Assembly: GCA_900088475.1 (NCBI GenBank)
Contig: FLMG01000484.1
Span: 2,706 to 66,705 of the forward strand
Source: Hyphochytrium catenoides
Taxonomy: Eukaryota > Sar > Hyphochytriomycetes > Hyphochytriales > Hyphochytriaceae
Direction: 5' to 3'
Length of the DNA stretch: 64,000 bases
The notes beneath the pieces were generated by a model that was not told where the DNA came from, ran no database searches, and was given only the letters and a program-made list of their open reading frames with translations. A program made the translations under genes and the position numbers. Positions 34,669 through 46,936 of this stretch are shown in pieces (position 1 is the first letter of the stretch; each line of letters opens with the position of its first letter).

Positions 34669-35659
34669 TGCTCGTTCGTCAGGACCCTTCTTTCTACCAA
34701 TTAATGCCGCACAGGAGCGACAAAGGATGCATTCCTGGGTCTTCCTGGCCCGTGTCACGGCTAGCCACTACGGAGCTTTCTGAACAAGCAGTAAGGATAT
34801 GAAGAACAGCATTGAGAGACCAAGCAGCAGGCGAGCGGATGCAGCTCTTAACCGAGACTGATGATGAGCTCTTGCCGCCTACTGCAGGAAATCCTGATGA
34901 TGAAGCAGCTGTAATAATGAATAAGGAAGTTGGATCGATGGGAAGATGCGAATCACTTTCCTTCTGTCGCTGTACGATGTTACGGACAGTTCGGTCGTAT
35001 TCAGTTGATGTCCAGAACTTCGGACGTCGTTCAGATGGACTCGAACTTCCCTTTATTTAGTTGTGCAAAAGCATCGAAGGTGGTCTTATCTGAAGTACGT
35101 TACCGGCTGTCTACCCTTCTATTGCTTGTATGTGATGAGAGTTCAGAGCCCACGTTCTCATCATTCCCAATACTCACTCCTCTGTACTACGAGTAACTCT
35201 GATGAAAGTTGGTTGAGATGCTGAAGGTTGCAGCATTGCATTGATGATGTCGTCCACGTCCCTGCTCTTGGAGCTAATGCTACGGCTCTGCCAGGCTGTC
35301 TAACGATAAAAGTCTATCTAGGAGAAGCAGTGAGTCGAGATTGGTTCTTCCACGGCCAAGGCCTTGCTCTAGCTTAGACGCAGCTTTAGAGGGCAACTCA
35401 GGTTCCAAAGTGAGCAGCCCAGCTGTTGTCAAAGACAGTGATAGATTGGGTTGTGGAAGCCGTGTTTTATCATGATGTCAATTGCTCTGGATGGATCATA
35501 CGTGCCATAGTTATTGCAGAGAAGTCAATCAAGCCTTGAGATGTCCAAGCGTTGAGGTCTCCTCTTTGAGAGGCCATGACTATATCGTGGCAGTCCGCTT
35601 AGGCAGAGGGATATTAGGTTTACCCTGTTCTTAAGACAGGTTTTGGGTTCTCTCTCGCC
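34669..35659. other. Intergenic region with possible minus-strand coding islands
   Basis: The region lies between divergent genes. On the minus strand, ATG 35577 opens MASQRGDLNAWTSQGLIDFS, and a second stop-free block down to TAG 35280-35282 encodes LLTLEPELPSKAASKLEQG. They look coding but no family is recognised and no splice join was proven. The + strand frames near 34812-35196 are weaker. Confidence 0.25.
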
Positions 35660-37696
35660 ATGGCAGTGACAAAATATCCTCTTCTGGCCATAATCTGGAC
35701 TCTGGTGATAGTGTTTCTGCCGTCACAGATCCAGGATTGGACTTCGGATTCTGTTATTGGGGCACCACAGCACCAGGCCAGGAGCGATCTGATCACACCA
35801 ACTCGTACCCCTTTGAAGCCAGCTAAGCCTGAACCAGCACCCTTCTGCAACCTGACGGATACCTTGAATCAGTATGTCAAAGAGCGAGACCCACTAAGGC
35901 CGGCCCAGCGCAAGATCAAGTTAGCTTTCCACGTTATCCCTTACGCATCGGGATATGAGGACGCCTTCAAGGTAGAGTAACATCATGGACTCCTGTAACC
36001 ACGCCGTCTTCGCCTTCCGCCTCTAAGGTGCATGTATGCACAATGTGCTTTCTCTGTCTCTTGACTACCTCGGGTCATCTAAGGAGCTTTTGGCAAAAGC
36101 TCACTAATGCTAACTTGATATGTCGCCAGGATGAGATGATCGCCCTTGTCCCGTCCTTAGTGTTTTGTTTTATTTCCACTCAGAGTGGCCCAGAAATTCT
36201 GCGCTGCATGCCTACTTTCAATGCTCTGGAATCTCATTCATAACTTGCACTTTATCACTAAGGGGTCTCTGTGAATAGGCCTTAGTGCGGACTCTCCGGG
36301 TACCTGGCTTGTCTGATCTGGTTGAGGCTCGCGCGATCGTCACAAGCTATGACGACAATGCGGCCACCACCGGGGAGTACAACCCTCGCTTGCGCCTACT
36401 TGTAAGGCATTTAACATGTGCACAGTCTGCCATGCCAGGACTTTCTCTCTTCGACAACGAGGTATGCCTCCGCAACTTGTAGACAAAAGCCGAATGCCTC
36501 TGGGGCAAAAAGCTTAGCTCTTGTGACAGGTGCAGGATCATGTTGGGTGCCTGATGGAGCGCAAGGATCCAATGGCCTTCCAAGGTTGCTTGGACGCTAA
36601 CATCTCCGCAACATATCGAAGGAGTCTGTCAACGGTAAAGTTTCAAGCTGCTGCCATGCTTTTGTCTTAGTGTCAAGAGACGACTTCATCGTAGTAGCTG
36701 CTATTGGTGGCATACTCGCCTTCTCAATTTTCGCTAACACAATGCTTCCCCGTATATATAGTGCTTGGTCGAGGTTAATGGCATCAGCGTAGCTACGGTT
36801 TTAGATTTCCAGAATCGGATGAACAGTTATGCCCATCATGTTGTCGTATCCCCGACGGTAATGCTTCTTGGAGAAGCATTCAAACCTATCTACCTTTGTG
36901 GACCGAGGTAACGCTCAATTGCCCTTGGTATGATGCGCCCTCACTAGGTAAATCAAATTTCCCTCTTGTCAGGTCTTCGGAAGATATGGAGAAAGCTCTC
37001 TGTCTCATGCTAAGGTGAGACTTTGTGATAAGGTGAAGGTATATCAAGGGTTAACGTTTAAGTCACGACTCAGGCACGAAGAGAAGGCAGTAGGTCGGAT
37101 GTCCCAGTGCGGCATTCGCGCGGTGGCAGAGCTGCCCGAAGAAACATACTTCCATCACTCTGCACTCACCTCGCTCTCACCCTTCTATTATATGGTGGTG
37201 GCAAGTATGGGCAGCAGTATCTTTATTCTTGGTCTCTGCGTCTTGTTTGCCGGTCTGAGGGAGCGTGTCAATAACAACGCTGTCGGAGGCGATGGGCGGT
37301 CGCGGAGAGCAACTGCTGGGTTGACATCGCAGGAGATTGATGCTCTCAAGACAGAGGAGATCAAGGAGCCGGAAGATGACTCTGCCTTGCCAACATGCTC
37401 TATTTGTATGGATGAGTTAGAGGTAAGGTAGAGAGTAGAACTATGCCCCTCGGCCTTTTCCTTCGCCTTTGGCTAAGTATGCAATCACACTGCTAGGTGG
37501 GTGAGGTCGTATGGGAATTCCCTTGCCCTCATCGGTATCACCAAGACTGCATCGGAGTTTGGCTAGAGAGGAAGAATGAGGTAAGCCTATGCGTCGATAA
37601 TCCCTCCTTTGATTTTCTGCTAACCCTGGTATGCTGTAGTGTCCGGATTGCCGACAACCAGTTCTGCAGCGTGGAGGAGAAGCTGATGTCCTTTAA
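35660..37696 (+). CDS. Membrane-anchored RING-H2 E3 ubiquitin ligase with signal peptide
   Basis: ATG 35660 starts MAVTKYPLLAIIWTLVIVFL, a signal peptide or anchor. A luminal or extracellular region of several exons follows, with NLTDTLNQY and AGLVTG-like PA-domain character (ALVTGAGSCWVPDGAQG near 36515). A transmembrane helix lies near 37190-37250 (YYMVVASMGSSIFILGLCVL). The cytosolic tail ends in a C3H2C3 RING: CSICMDELEV, an intron at about 37426-37497, then WEFPCPHRYHQDCIGVWLER, another intron, and CPDCRQPVLQRGGEADVL. Stop TAA is at 37694-37696. The order signal peptide, luminal domain, TM, RING-H2 fits the PA-TM-RING (RNF13/GRAIL-like) group, whose members act on endosomal or ER membranes. 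The PA-domain call is tentative; the RING and TM are clear. Middle exons are approximate. Confidence 0.75.
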
Positions 37697-38603
37697 TTCT
37701 ATGCGCGACACGGCAAAGCGTCAAGGTCATCCATTCTTATGTGAAGGACTATATCGTTGCTTGGCTCCTTATTATGGACCGCTTGAGCTCCTCTTCACCA
37801 CCCACCTGTGAGAGGTATCACCACAGAGCTCTTCATTGCAGCCGCTCCTTTACATAGACTCGAGTCTCTCTGTCGAGAGCCGGAGAGAGACGAGCTCCTT
37901 GCTCTCATGATGGTTCAGTCGCAGGGGCCATTCGTGTTGCTTGCTCCCTCTCGACGCTCGCCACCTTATTCAAGCTTGAACAGCATTCCTACGGGGTTCC
38001 CGCATCTGTCAAACGGCCAGGTATCCTAGCTATAAGAAGGCCTTCCTAACTCCGACAAGCCCTGTCAATAAACATCCTGTCAGTCGTTTGGCAGCAGTGC
38101 CGGCAGAACCTCCATTTGCCAATCTGTCCACTCAAAGATAGACCACCTAAGAATACAGGACCGAGTTCTGTGTGTATTCAAAGATAAGCCGGTCAGGGGG
38201 GTTCACATTAAAAAAAAACAGCATTCTTGTAATTACTTACCTGATCATTATCCGATTAATAGTTTTTCACAGATGATTTGAGGCTTTGTGGTAACTGAGG
38301 CTTAACCGGTCCTGTGGTTGACACAAGAATTAGTTGCGGAGCCCTACAGGAAGCGCGCAGCTGCTCGCCCAAACTCCTCATCCCGTGGCGATCGAATGCC
38401 AAGTCTCAAACTCTGAGGTGTAGAACTACGCTCCTGCCCGGGACCAAGCCGCTGGCGCCATCTGCGTGCTCTTAGAAGCACTCTCATCATCAGAGGTGTT
38501 AAGCAGGAGACCATTATTTGAAGATTTCTGGAAAGTTCTGTAGGAGATCGCTGGGTGGTTCTGGTTCTTAAGCTGCCCACGAAGAGCTGACGTCGGCCGA
38601 CCT
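37697..38603. promoter_or_regulatory. Intergenic region upstream of sestrin
   Basis: About 900 bases between two + strand genes. A 73-codon + frame at 37808-38029 shows no similarity. A poly(A) run lies near 38211-38219. The region presumably holds the RING gene 3' UTR and the sestrin promoter. Confidence 0.35.
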
Positions 38604-40716
38604 ATGGCTCGAAGCCTTGACGGGGAGAGGCTTCATTGGCAGCGAAGCTACTTGGGGATATACAAGTTTTTCAGACGACTCTTGACTGCTGATGATAACC
38701 TCAGGCGAGCGGCCCTGAAGGACATCTTGACTGACATTAAAGAACTTAGCGAGACCAATCAAGAGGAGCTGCACAATTATGTTCCCACAATCAATCGGCT
38801 CGCCCTCGAGGCACCTTTCGAGGACATCCGAAAGGCTTTCTGTGAGCTCTCCTCCCGGCTAGCCAAGGTACGCATCCCATGCCATTCCTTTTGTTCTCTT
38901 GCTCTTTCCAAGGGACACGTAAAGTACAATGGCAGTCTGGCCAGCGACTAATACTCGTCTGTCTTCTTATGGCCAGGAATTCGGCCTCACTTTTGAGGCA
39001 AAGCAGTCTCCCAGCCTTTTTATTCCGTATGATAGGGTCGTACCTGTGGATGCGACAGATAGCGAACTTAGAGAGATATTCATCACCAGCTTCTGCCTGA
39101 GAGGAAGGGTGAGCCACTTAGAGCGAGTATTGGCCTTTCACCCTCCTTATCTCAAGGTAAGAATACTGTTAGTGGAGGGCCTGCTGGGGTCAAGGTCAGC
39201 GGAACTGACACACACGAGTCTTTCGCAGATATTTCGAAAGGTCTCAAATTCATTGATGTTTCACGGTAAGTCTGTCCTAGAATCGTCAGTGTGCTTCTCC
39301 ATCCTCCTTCACTCTCGTTCTAACATAAATCCACCTATTCCGGCCGCTCTGGCTGAAGATGGCCCCTTGCCCCTTAGCTGGCGCTGCTACATTGCTATTA
39401 TGGCCGCCTCCCGTTACCATTGCGGGTACATTGTAGCGTTAGAGGAGCAATACTTCATAATGAATGGAGGAGAGTCGACGTGGCTGAAGGGCCTGCAGTT
39501 CGCTCCTCTTAAGCTGCAGAAGTTGGCGAGGATCAATGCTGTTCTTGCTCACCGGCCGTGGCTGATGGATGTCAACCTAGTGAGGGATCTACTGGGAGGT
39601 GAAGACGCCTGGTCACTAACGGAGTTAGTTCATGCCCTAGTTATTCTCGCACACATCCATGCCCTCTCCTGCTTCGTCTGGGGCCTCGGTGTCACTCCAG
39701 AAGTGGACCTGCAGTTTCCCTTTGACTCAGTGGGCGAACCTGAAAGTGATAGCGACCCAGAAGGTACGGAGGTCTTTAATCTTGTCAAGTTAGGCTCAGA
39801 CTAAGTTAGGTGAAAGCAGACATTGCGCTAATAGAGAGAGATGAAACCGCTCTTTACTCACGGCTTATCACTGCTACAACGAGCCTTGCTAAATGTGTCC
39901 AGGAGGTAAGGCTCCAATCTGTGCAAGCTTCCGCAACGAACTAATAGAGTGAATGACCTAATACTTTGCCTTTATAGAACATGGATGACACTCATGAGCC
40001 CTTTGAGGTCTCCGACGTCAAGTCTGGTGAGTGTACTTGCTTGAACCCGTTCGTCAGTACGTTGTCAGACTGACTTCGCTTACCTTATAGCTGCCCTTAG
40101 AATCAAGTCCAGCCAGCCTAAGGCTGACGTAGCGAAGTTTCGTGGCTCAATAGAGCTGGAGCATACAGATTTTGATGTCCGTTCAGAATCCTATCGGATC
40201 TTTCACACAGAAGACTTCTCTTGGGAGGACCAGGGATTTGCAACTCTGAACAGATTTCTGCCAGAGGCGGTAAATGTCTTTCAGTAGCTCTTTACGGACT
40301 AGCCCTTCTGTTTAGCCTGATTCTCTCTGTCCACTCGAACCCCACAGGCGTCTGTCTTGGACGAGCTATTCCAGTTCGTACAAGTTCTGACCTACTGTCG
40401 CTATAAGAACAGCGAAGAAGAAATTGACACGACGCCCTTCCGACGAGCCATTTGGATGTATGTGCTGAGAATAATGGGCATCTGTAACGATGACTACGAC
40501 TACCACGAAGTGAACGTCTTCCTCAACCGCCCTACCAAGGCCTTTGTAAAGAAGACTGCGTGCGTGCCCTATCGCATCAAGAAGAATGATTTTGACCACT
40601 TTGACCATACCTTCACAGTGGAGGAGAAGTGCCACGTAGGATTGTTACTGATGGAAGCAAGAAAGCAAGCAAGTCTACTCTATGCTCTCTCTGCCATTGG
40701 CAAGTATCTCCGTTGA
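38604..40716 (+). CDS. SESN: Sestrin
   Basis: Sestrins are stress-inducible proteins that bind GATOR2 and restrain TORC1; the N-terminal half has an alkylhydroperoxidase-like fold. ATG 38604 begins MARSLDGERLHW. The AhpD-like half includes LSWRCYIAIMAASRYHCGYI (39379-39438), retaining the Cys of the redox motif, then WLKGLQFAPLKLQKLARIN, VLAHRPWLM and AWSLTELVHALVILAHIHAL. The C-terminal half includes DFSWEDQGFATLNRFLPEA, LTYCRYKNSEEEIDTTPFRR, GICNDDYDYHEVN and VGLLLMEARKQASLLYALSA, ending GKYLR at stop 40714-40716. By recalled alignment to human SESN2, the leucine-pocket Thr of LTY, the Thr of DTT, the following Arg and the Glu of MEAR are kept, while the Thr of YNT is Arg. Several introns are seen, for example near 40268-40347. 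The identification is firm. Confidence 0.93.
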
Positions 40717-42480
40717 GGCTAGTTACAGAGAGGAACACCGCTAGCCTGGCCGCTGAGAAGATGGCAAAAGTCTCAGGTTGGCCAACCTTTTTGATACACA
40801 ATGCTTCCTTTAGAGCTAGCCTATTCGCTCACAATAGGGTGTCTATATATGAAGCCTTTAATGCATTGTCTCCCGTTGTGTCTCTTGGACACATCAGCCA
40901 TAGTATGGATAACGTTGGACCTTGTGTCTTGCTTACAAGAGTGAGGTTACTTCTTTATATCAAAGCGCAGTCCTTTGACGCCTTTCAAGATGCATATAGT
41001 CCGGAAGACCTCCATCACGCTGCATCTCCTCTAGAGCTGGGCATCTCACTTTGAAGATGAACGCATACTCCTTGCATCAGAGCAAAGAAGTCATGCTTCT
41101 CTTTCTTTGTCAGAAGGTTTGCTATGACAAGGGCCTCTATATCCTTATTCTAGGTGACTACCTTTCAAGCTCTCATCCCTTGCGAAACCTCATTCACAAG
41201 CTTCATCGACGCCATGTCCAGGTCCTTCTTCCTAAGCAAACGAAATGGATCTCAGGCGAGGAGACGAGGTTGCCTTTTTTCTTACTTTGATCCAATTGGC
41301 TTTGATTCGGACGAACGTATGGCCCAGCTTTTGGAGCTCGTTGAGCCTAGACAATTACAGCAGTGGGCTGCCAGTGTTTATTGTCTGATGAAACTTGCCT
41401 GATATCGGTGACCAAGGGTCATCATTGACCTTCATTCTCTTATGGGGACGTCGATGCAGTCCTTCGGCCTAACAAAGACACAATACCAAGTGCGGTCACT
41501 GGTGAAGATTGAAGCCAACGGTATAGAATAAGAGTCATGCCACTCCTTTTCAAGAGTCATGCACTCCTTTTCAAGTAGGGTTATGGGAGGTTGGCCTCCC
41601 TCTTTCGACGAGGGCAAGAGATGGCCTACCTGGGACTTCTCTGAGCCCTGACCACCATCATCATCATCTTCTTGAAGTCTCTGCTACTGTGTGAGTTGCT
41701 GCTTTTTGTTCTTTCTCCCCATCACCGTCAAGCTACTTACAGTAGGAGTAATAGGAGTGGATTGCTGCCTAAGAAAGAAGATGTCGCCCCTCTCCTGCTG
41801 CTACATAGAGTAAGTAGTGCCTTGATTTGAGTTGTCGCAGCGGAGGAGGTGGCAGTGAGTGAGGTGATAGGAGTAACATCATAAAAGAGCGTTGGGACGA
41901 TAACATATAGGGGGCACATTGGTGTGCCATTTTTCGTTTGCTGCTGTAGAGTTTACCTCGTGGTGAAGCGACGTACGATTGATGAGTAATTCACCTGCAG
42001 TAGCCTGAAGGTTGGTGGCCAGCAAGTCCATGATAACATGTGCAGCAAAATGATGAAGCAAGAAGCGACTAAGGTTCCTGTTTCTTTCACACCTTTTATA
42101 AGATCTCATAGTACTTTGTAGTTGCGAGTATAGCTTCGACAGCAAAGAGCATTCTTCTATGATGAAGCTCAACTGAGGCTGACAACCCCTCATCGTCTAG
42201 GAGGTGCAACGTGCAAGAATATTACGTTAGTCAACGAGAGGGAGGAGGTGGCATCAATAATCTTATGGCCTGCTTGAAGCTAGGCAAACATGAAACGCTG
42301 GGTGCTGTTGTCTGGCGTTCACAGGGGACCAAGCCCACTCTAGTAGGAAGTCAGACCCGAAGTGTCCGTTAGTCCTGCTTGTCTTATTCTCTTCTTGTGG
42401 TTTGTCCTGCACTGGTTCAAAGGGCTGCCTGGTGGTATCAGGTGCTCAGAGCAGACAGTGAGGATCTGGATGTGAAAGGA
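40717..42480. other. Gene-poor stretch after sestrin
   Basis: No recognised gene. Open frames at 40629-41054 (+), 41154-41402 (+; contains SYFDPIGFDSDERMAQLLEL) and 41432-41617 (-; contains TSDRTWYCVFVRPKDCIDV) have mildly protein-like composition but no family match. One of them could be part of an unrecognised gene. The rest appears non-coding. Confidence 0.3.
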
Positions 42481-42597
42481 AGAGAGCCAACAGAGAGAGG
42501 GCCGACAGAGCGGGTGAGCGGTAGAGAGAGCAAGAGAGGGGGAGAGAGAGAGTGAGGGAGAGAGAGAGAGAGAGTGAGGGAGAGAGAAGAGCGGAGG
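42481..42597 (+). repeat. (GA)n simple repeat
   Basis: A purine tract made of AGAGAG runs with occasional interruptions. It lies in the non-coding stretch between sestrin and the GPCR kinase. Confidence 0.75.
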
Positions 42598-43029
42598 TGT
42601 TTCAGGGCCGAACCCACAGCAATTTTCTGGGTGAGAATGGGATCGCCAAAACTCTCCAGTCTGAGGTCCAGAGTTCAGATCGCGCTATCAGGAATATAAG
42701 AGGCTTTCATAGACGGCATGATCTAAATTATTCTGCATATCGTTTGCCTAATCAGACTTTGTCATTATTCCACACACCCATGACCTGGCCCTGCACAGCA
42801 CCTCTTCTTCAATCTGTCTCGCACCCTTTCCTCACCCCCGTTATAAATCTGCGTCCTCAGCTCCCTTCTTTCCATCTCTATCAAGCTCTGGCTCCCTAGC
42901 TCTTCATACCTCACTCGCCTTCCTGACCCTTGCCTCTCGGCTACTCTGTCTCTCCTCTCCTATTCTCTGTTTCTCAATCTCTCTTCTTTCCGTTACTCTC
43001 ACAGGCATGGAAGCTATAACACCGCACCA

Positions 43030-43415
43030 AATCCATCACTTCTTGTCTATTTCTTTCTCTTCTCTCTCATCTCTTCTCTCTCTGTCTTGCTCCTTATCAC
43101 TCTCTCTCCCATCTCTGTTTTCTCTCCCCTCCTTTTCTCTCCCTGTTGTGGCTACAAAAGTTATATCTGTCTCCTACTTCTGATCCTCAACCTACCCCAT
43201 CACCTTCCTCTACCTCTTCTTCTTTCTGTCTCCTTCCCTTTCACAAGTTATGCTGTATTTATCAATATCTCCCTCCTNNNNNNNNNNNNNNNNNNNNNNN
43301 NNNNNNNNNNNNNNNNNNNNNNNNNNNNNNNNNNNNNNNNNNNNNNNNNNNNNNNNNNNNNNNNNNNNNNNNNNNNNNNNNNNNNNNNNNNNNNNNNNNN
43401 NNCTATCTCTCTCTT

Positions 43416-43446
<31 letters not shown>

Positions 43447-43545
43447 CTTTTTCTCTCTTTTTCTCTCTCTCTCCCTCTCTGTCATCTCCCTCTCTCTCTC
43501 TCTCCTTCGTTTCCCTCTCTCTCCCTCTCATCTGCCAGATCCTAT
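43030..43545 (+). repeat. (CT)n-rich low-complexity tract containing an assembly gap
   Basis: A pyrimidine-rich stretch with dense CTCTCT and CTCTTT units on both sides of a run of N. Long Ser/Leu/Phe open frames across it are compositional artefacts. The repeat probably caused the assembly to break here. Confidence 0.8.
43278..43402. other. Assembly gap (125 N)
   Basis: A run of 125 undetermined bases within a CT-repeat tract. The real size is unknown; no gene is interrupted as far as can be seen. Confidence 0.98.
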
Positions 43546-44134
43546 AACCTGATTCTCAGCATCAGCAACATCCATTGCAATAGAGAGAGGAGAAACGCCT
43601 GACCTTCTCCTTGCTATCTTATTCCCTCTCTTGGACCCTGCCGCCACCGCGGCCCGACCGCACCAAAGTAAACTCAGGCAGCAAGAAAGGAAGTGTTATC
43701 TCCTTGGCAAGAAGAGGAAGAAAAGAGAGGAAGAGAGGAAGCGACCCTGTCTCAACTTCCGGGAGAAAGGAGGAACCGCAGACACGAAGAGAACTCCCCA
43801 TCACGACACCTGAGAGTTCCCGTAGGATTTCACTCTGCCAAACTCTTTATACTCTGGACTTCCTCCATCCGCTCATTCTTCCCGAAAAACGTCCAAGCTT
43901 TGTTTGAAAGAGCCTTCTTCAAACGATTGCCGATAGCCTCCTAGTCATCCCAGTTCAGTCCAACAAGATTGAAACCGTTTGAAGGGCGATACATTTCAGG
44001 ACAAGGCACCAAACAGACGTGCACTAGCTAGTCAGGGAAGTGGCACTCCCTTTTCACACCGCTAATAGCTGTACCCTGCCTAAGAGGAGAAAGAAGAGGA
44101 GAGAGAAAGGGGCAAAAACGGGCTCCAGTCAGCC
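43546..44134. promoter_or_regulatory. Upstream region of the GPCR kinase gene
   Basis: About 590 bases with no convincing gene, partly purine-rich (43684-43745). It probably contains the promoter and 5' UTR of the kinase gene starting at 44135. Confidence 0.35.
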
Positions 44135-46899
44135 ATGGAGGAGCTCCAGAATACTATTCAAGATGCACAGTACATGGGGGCAATGGTCGACCCCACCCCA
44201 AGACCAACAGCGCCATTGCCTGTGCCTAAGTCTGCGAGAGCGGTAGGGTTAAGCCCAAGCTCCTCCTCCTCACTTATTCTTTGGCCTCTGTCTCAAGGCA
44301 TATTCGCTCTGCATCAATATACCTTGGTTCCAGAAAACGCCCGCTCTCTTCATCGCAGCTCACAACTCAACCTGCATACAGATGCAATCATGCCTGTTCT
44401 CACTTAGTTGATGATCGCTAGGCCACTGCTGACCCCCTCTCGCTCCCCTTCCCTTGTCTCTACTGCGCAGCTGACAGAGTTTCAAGAGACGCTGCAGTCT
44501 CAGAATCCAAATGCTTTCACAATGGAGACTGTCTTAACTTCACCGATGGGCTTCTATCTGTTCAAGCGGTTCTGTCTTGAAAACCAGAGCGGCACACTCG
44601 CAAGCTTCTTAGAGGACATCCATCTGTACAGAGGTTTCAAGCTGTCTTCAGGGAGGAAGGAGCTGGCAAGGGACATCGTGAACACCTACTTGCTTCCTAC
44701 CTCTAGGGGACCCAACAATATGCAGAAGGCGGTCAAAAGCGGAGATGGTTACGCTTTCGCTGCGAAAGGAAGCTATTCAACCTCCAGAGCCGCGCAAGAG
44801 GTGGCGAGATATAGGGACGAAAGGGCACTGCTACAGGTGAGTTCTGCTGTTGGACCAAGGCGGAACACTTCAACTGATCTCCCTTTAATATACTAGATTT
44901 CTGGTGAGCCCGTAGATGCCATCAGAGCCGCACTCTCAGAGAACAACAAGGGGGAGGTGCCTGTGGACTTGTTTGACCGTCTGGAAGCTATTGTCTTCGA
45001 GCTGCTGAGACAGACTATGTGGAACCACTTTCTGAGAAGCAAGTGGTTCAACAAATACATCTCCATGCTTTACGTCCAAGGTGAGGCTCGGCAACAGAAC
45101 CCTCTGCTCAGTCTGAGGTTCTATGGCTATAGCTAAGGCATGGGACACTTTATTTGGGACCAAATCGTGATCTGTTTGCCTTTGGCTTTTCCACCTTTGA
45201 CAAGTAGCCGGTCCTGGGGTCTCGTAGCTTCTGACTTCTGCTTCATCGACCTCTCCCTCAGCATTACCTGTGAGACGAGAAGATTTCGCTCTCTTCCGCG
45301 TCATTGGCAGAGGCGGCTTTGGTATGGTCAACGGCTGTAAGCGTGGAATCACGGGTAAACTCTATGCAATGAAGGTGTTAAACAAGAAAATGATCAAGAA
45401 AAAGCAAGCGGAAAAGGTAACACTGTTGCTTACGTTGCTCGAGCTCTTCCCTCCCCTCTCAGCCTCATTGTTGCTCGCACTTCTCGATTAAGAGCTCACG
45501 AATATCGGTCTATTGCCCTCCATTTCGTCCCGTATTCCTCCTCTAGGTCGTCATAAATGAGCGGAACATGCTCCAGCTCGTGGACTCTCCCTTCATCTTA
45601 GGCCTCAAGTACTCCTTCAGCACCAAAGACGATCTCTTCCTCATTCTAGATCTTTGTACTGGTGGAGATCTCTCGTTCCACCTGAGGAATGAGGGGAGAT
45701 TTACCGAGGAGCGCTCAAAGTTCTACGCTGCACAGATCTTGTTAGGGCTGGAGCACATGCACTCTAAGAGCATCGTCTACAGGTGACGGCCCTGATGACT
45801 GTGCCTTGAGTTGAGAAGCGCATCCTAGCACCGTTCTCTCCTAGAGACAACCATTTTCTTGAAGCGCTTTGCCTCCTCAGACCGCGATTTAACTTCTTTG
45901 CTTCTGTATCTCAGGGATCTGAAGCCTGACAATATTCTTTTGGACGCTGATGGGCATGCGAAAGTCTCTGATCTCGGGCTGGCGACCAATGTGAAATCAC
46001 AGCTCACAGGCCGCTGTGGGACGAGAGGATGTAAGCGCCCTCGTCCACACTTGTGTCCCGTGCTGGCTTTATCTAATCAGCGTCTTGCCTCTTTCACCCC
46101 TAACGTCAGACTGGGCTCCAGAAGTGTTAGTGCGATCAGAAGACGGCAAACGTATTGCGTATACCAAGATGGTAGATTATTGGAGCTTTGGATGCATTGT
46201 CTACGAGATGTTGTCTGGAGTCTGCCCCTTCCGATCATCCAAGGCCAAGTCATTGCTACCGGAAGACAAGGTCAGTAAGAGCACCTCACCGTCTATTCCC
46301 TTGAGGATACATAGCCATGCCTCTCCAGTATCCGTCTCTGCTGTTGAAGGCTGAAGTCTCATATGCATCTCCCTTCTCTTCTATGCCACATGTACACAGC
46401 AACAATCCATGGACCTCGCCACCCTAGAGATGGAAGTGGAGTATGACCTCCAAATCTTCTCTTCGGATGCCCGTTCCTTGTGTCAAGGCCTCCTTACTCG
46501 CGATCCAAGGAAAAGACTTGGGGCTAATGGTCCTCAGGAGATCAAGGATCATCCCTGGTTCTTTGGACTTGACTGGGACAAATTAGAGGCTTTCAAGATT
46601 CCTCCTCCGTTTGTACCAGAGAAAAACATCAATGCAAGAAGTCAAGGGACAATTGGCTCCTTCACAATTCCTGGAAAGGAGATCCAGTTGAGTGCTGAGG
46701 AGGAAGCATTATATGCTGATTGGCACTTCCAATCAGCAAAAGTGTTTCAGGAGGAGGTCATTGAATTGATTGAGTGGGAGTCCTCACAGGTGAGCCAGTC
46801 CTCCACATGCCGGTCCTTTCCCTTGCTTCAATGAAAGAGATTGGGGGAGCTTGTTGTTGGTCCAATTTCTACGTCCCTCTCGACATAAGATACTGACGC

Positions 46900-46936
<37 letters not shown>

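Noticed and set aside
41139-41146. ATATCCTT, the exact U12 AT-AC donor consensus
   Set aside because: An eight-base match is expected by chance about twice in this window, and no coding exon or U12 branch site is seen nearby.
42552-42899. 115-codon + frame starting in a GA repeat
   Set aside because: The start is pure Arg/Glu repeat sequence and the rest has no similarity; probably fortuitous.
43087-43602. Long open frames across the N gap
   Set aside because: They are made of CT-repeat codons (Ser, Leu, Phe) plus unknown residues and have no meaning as protein.
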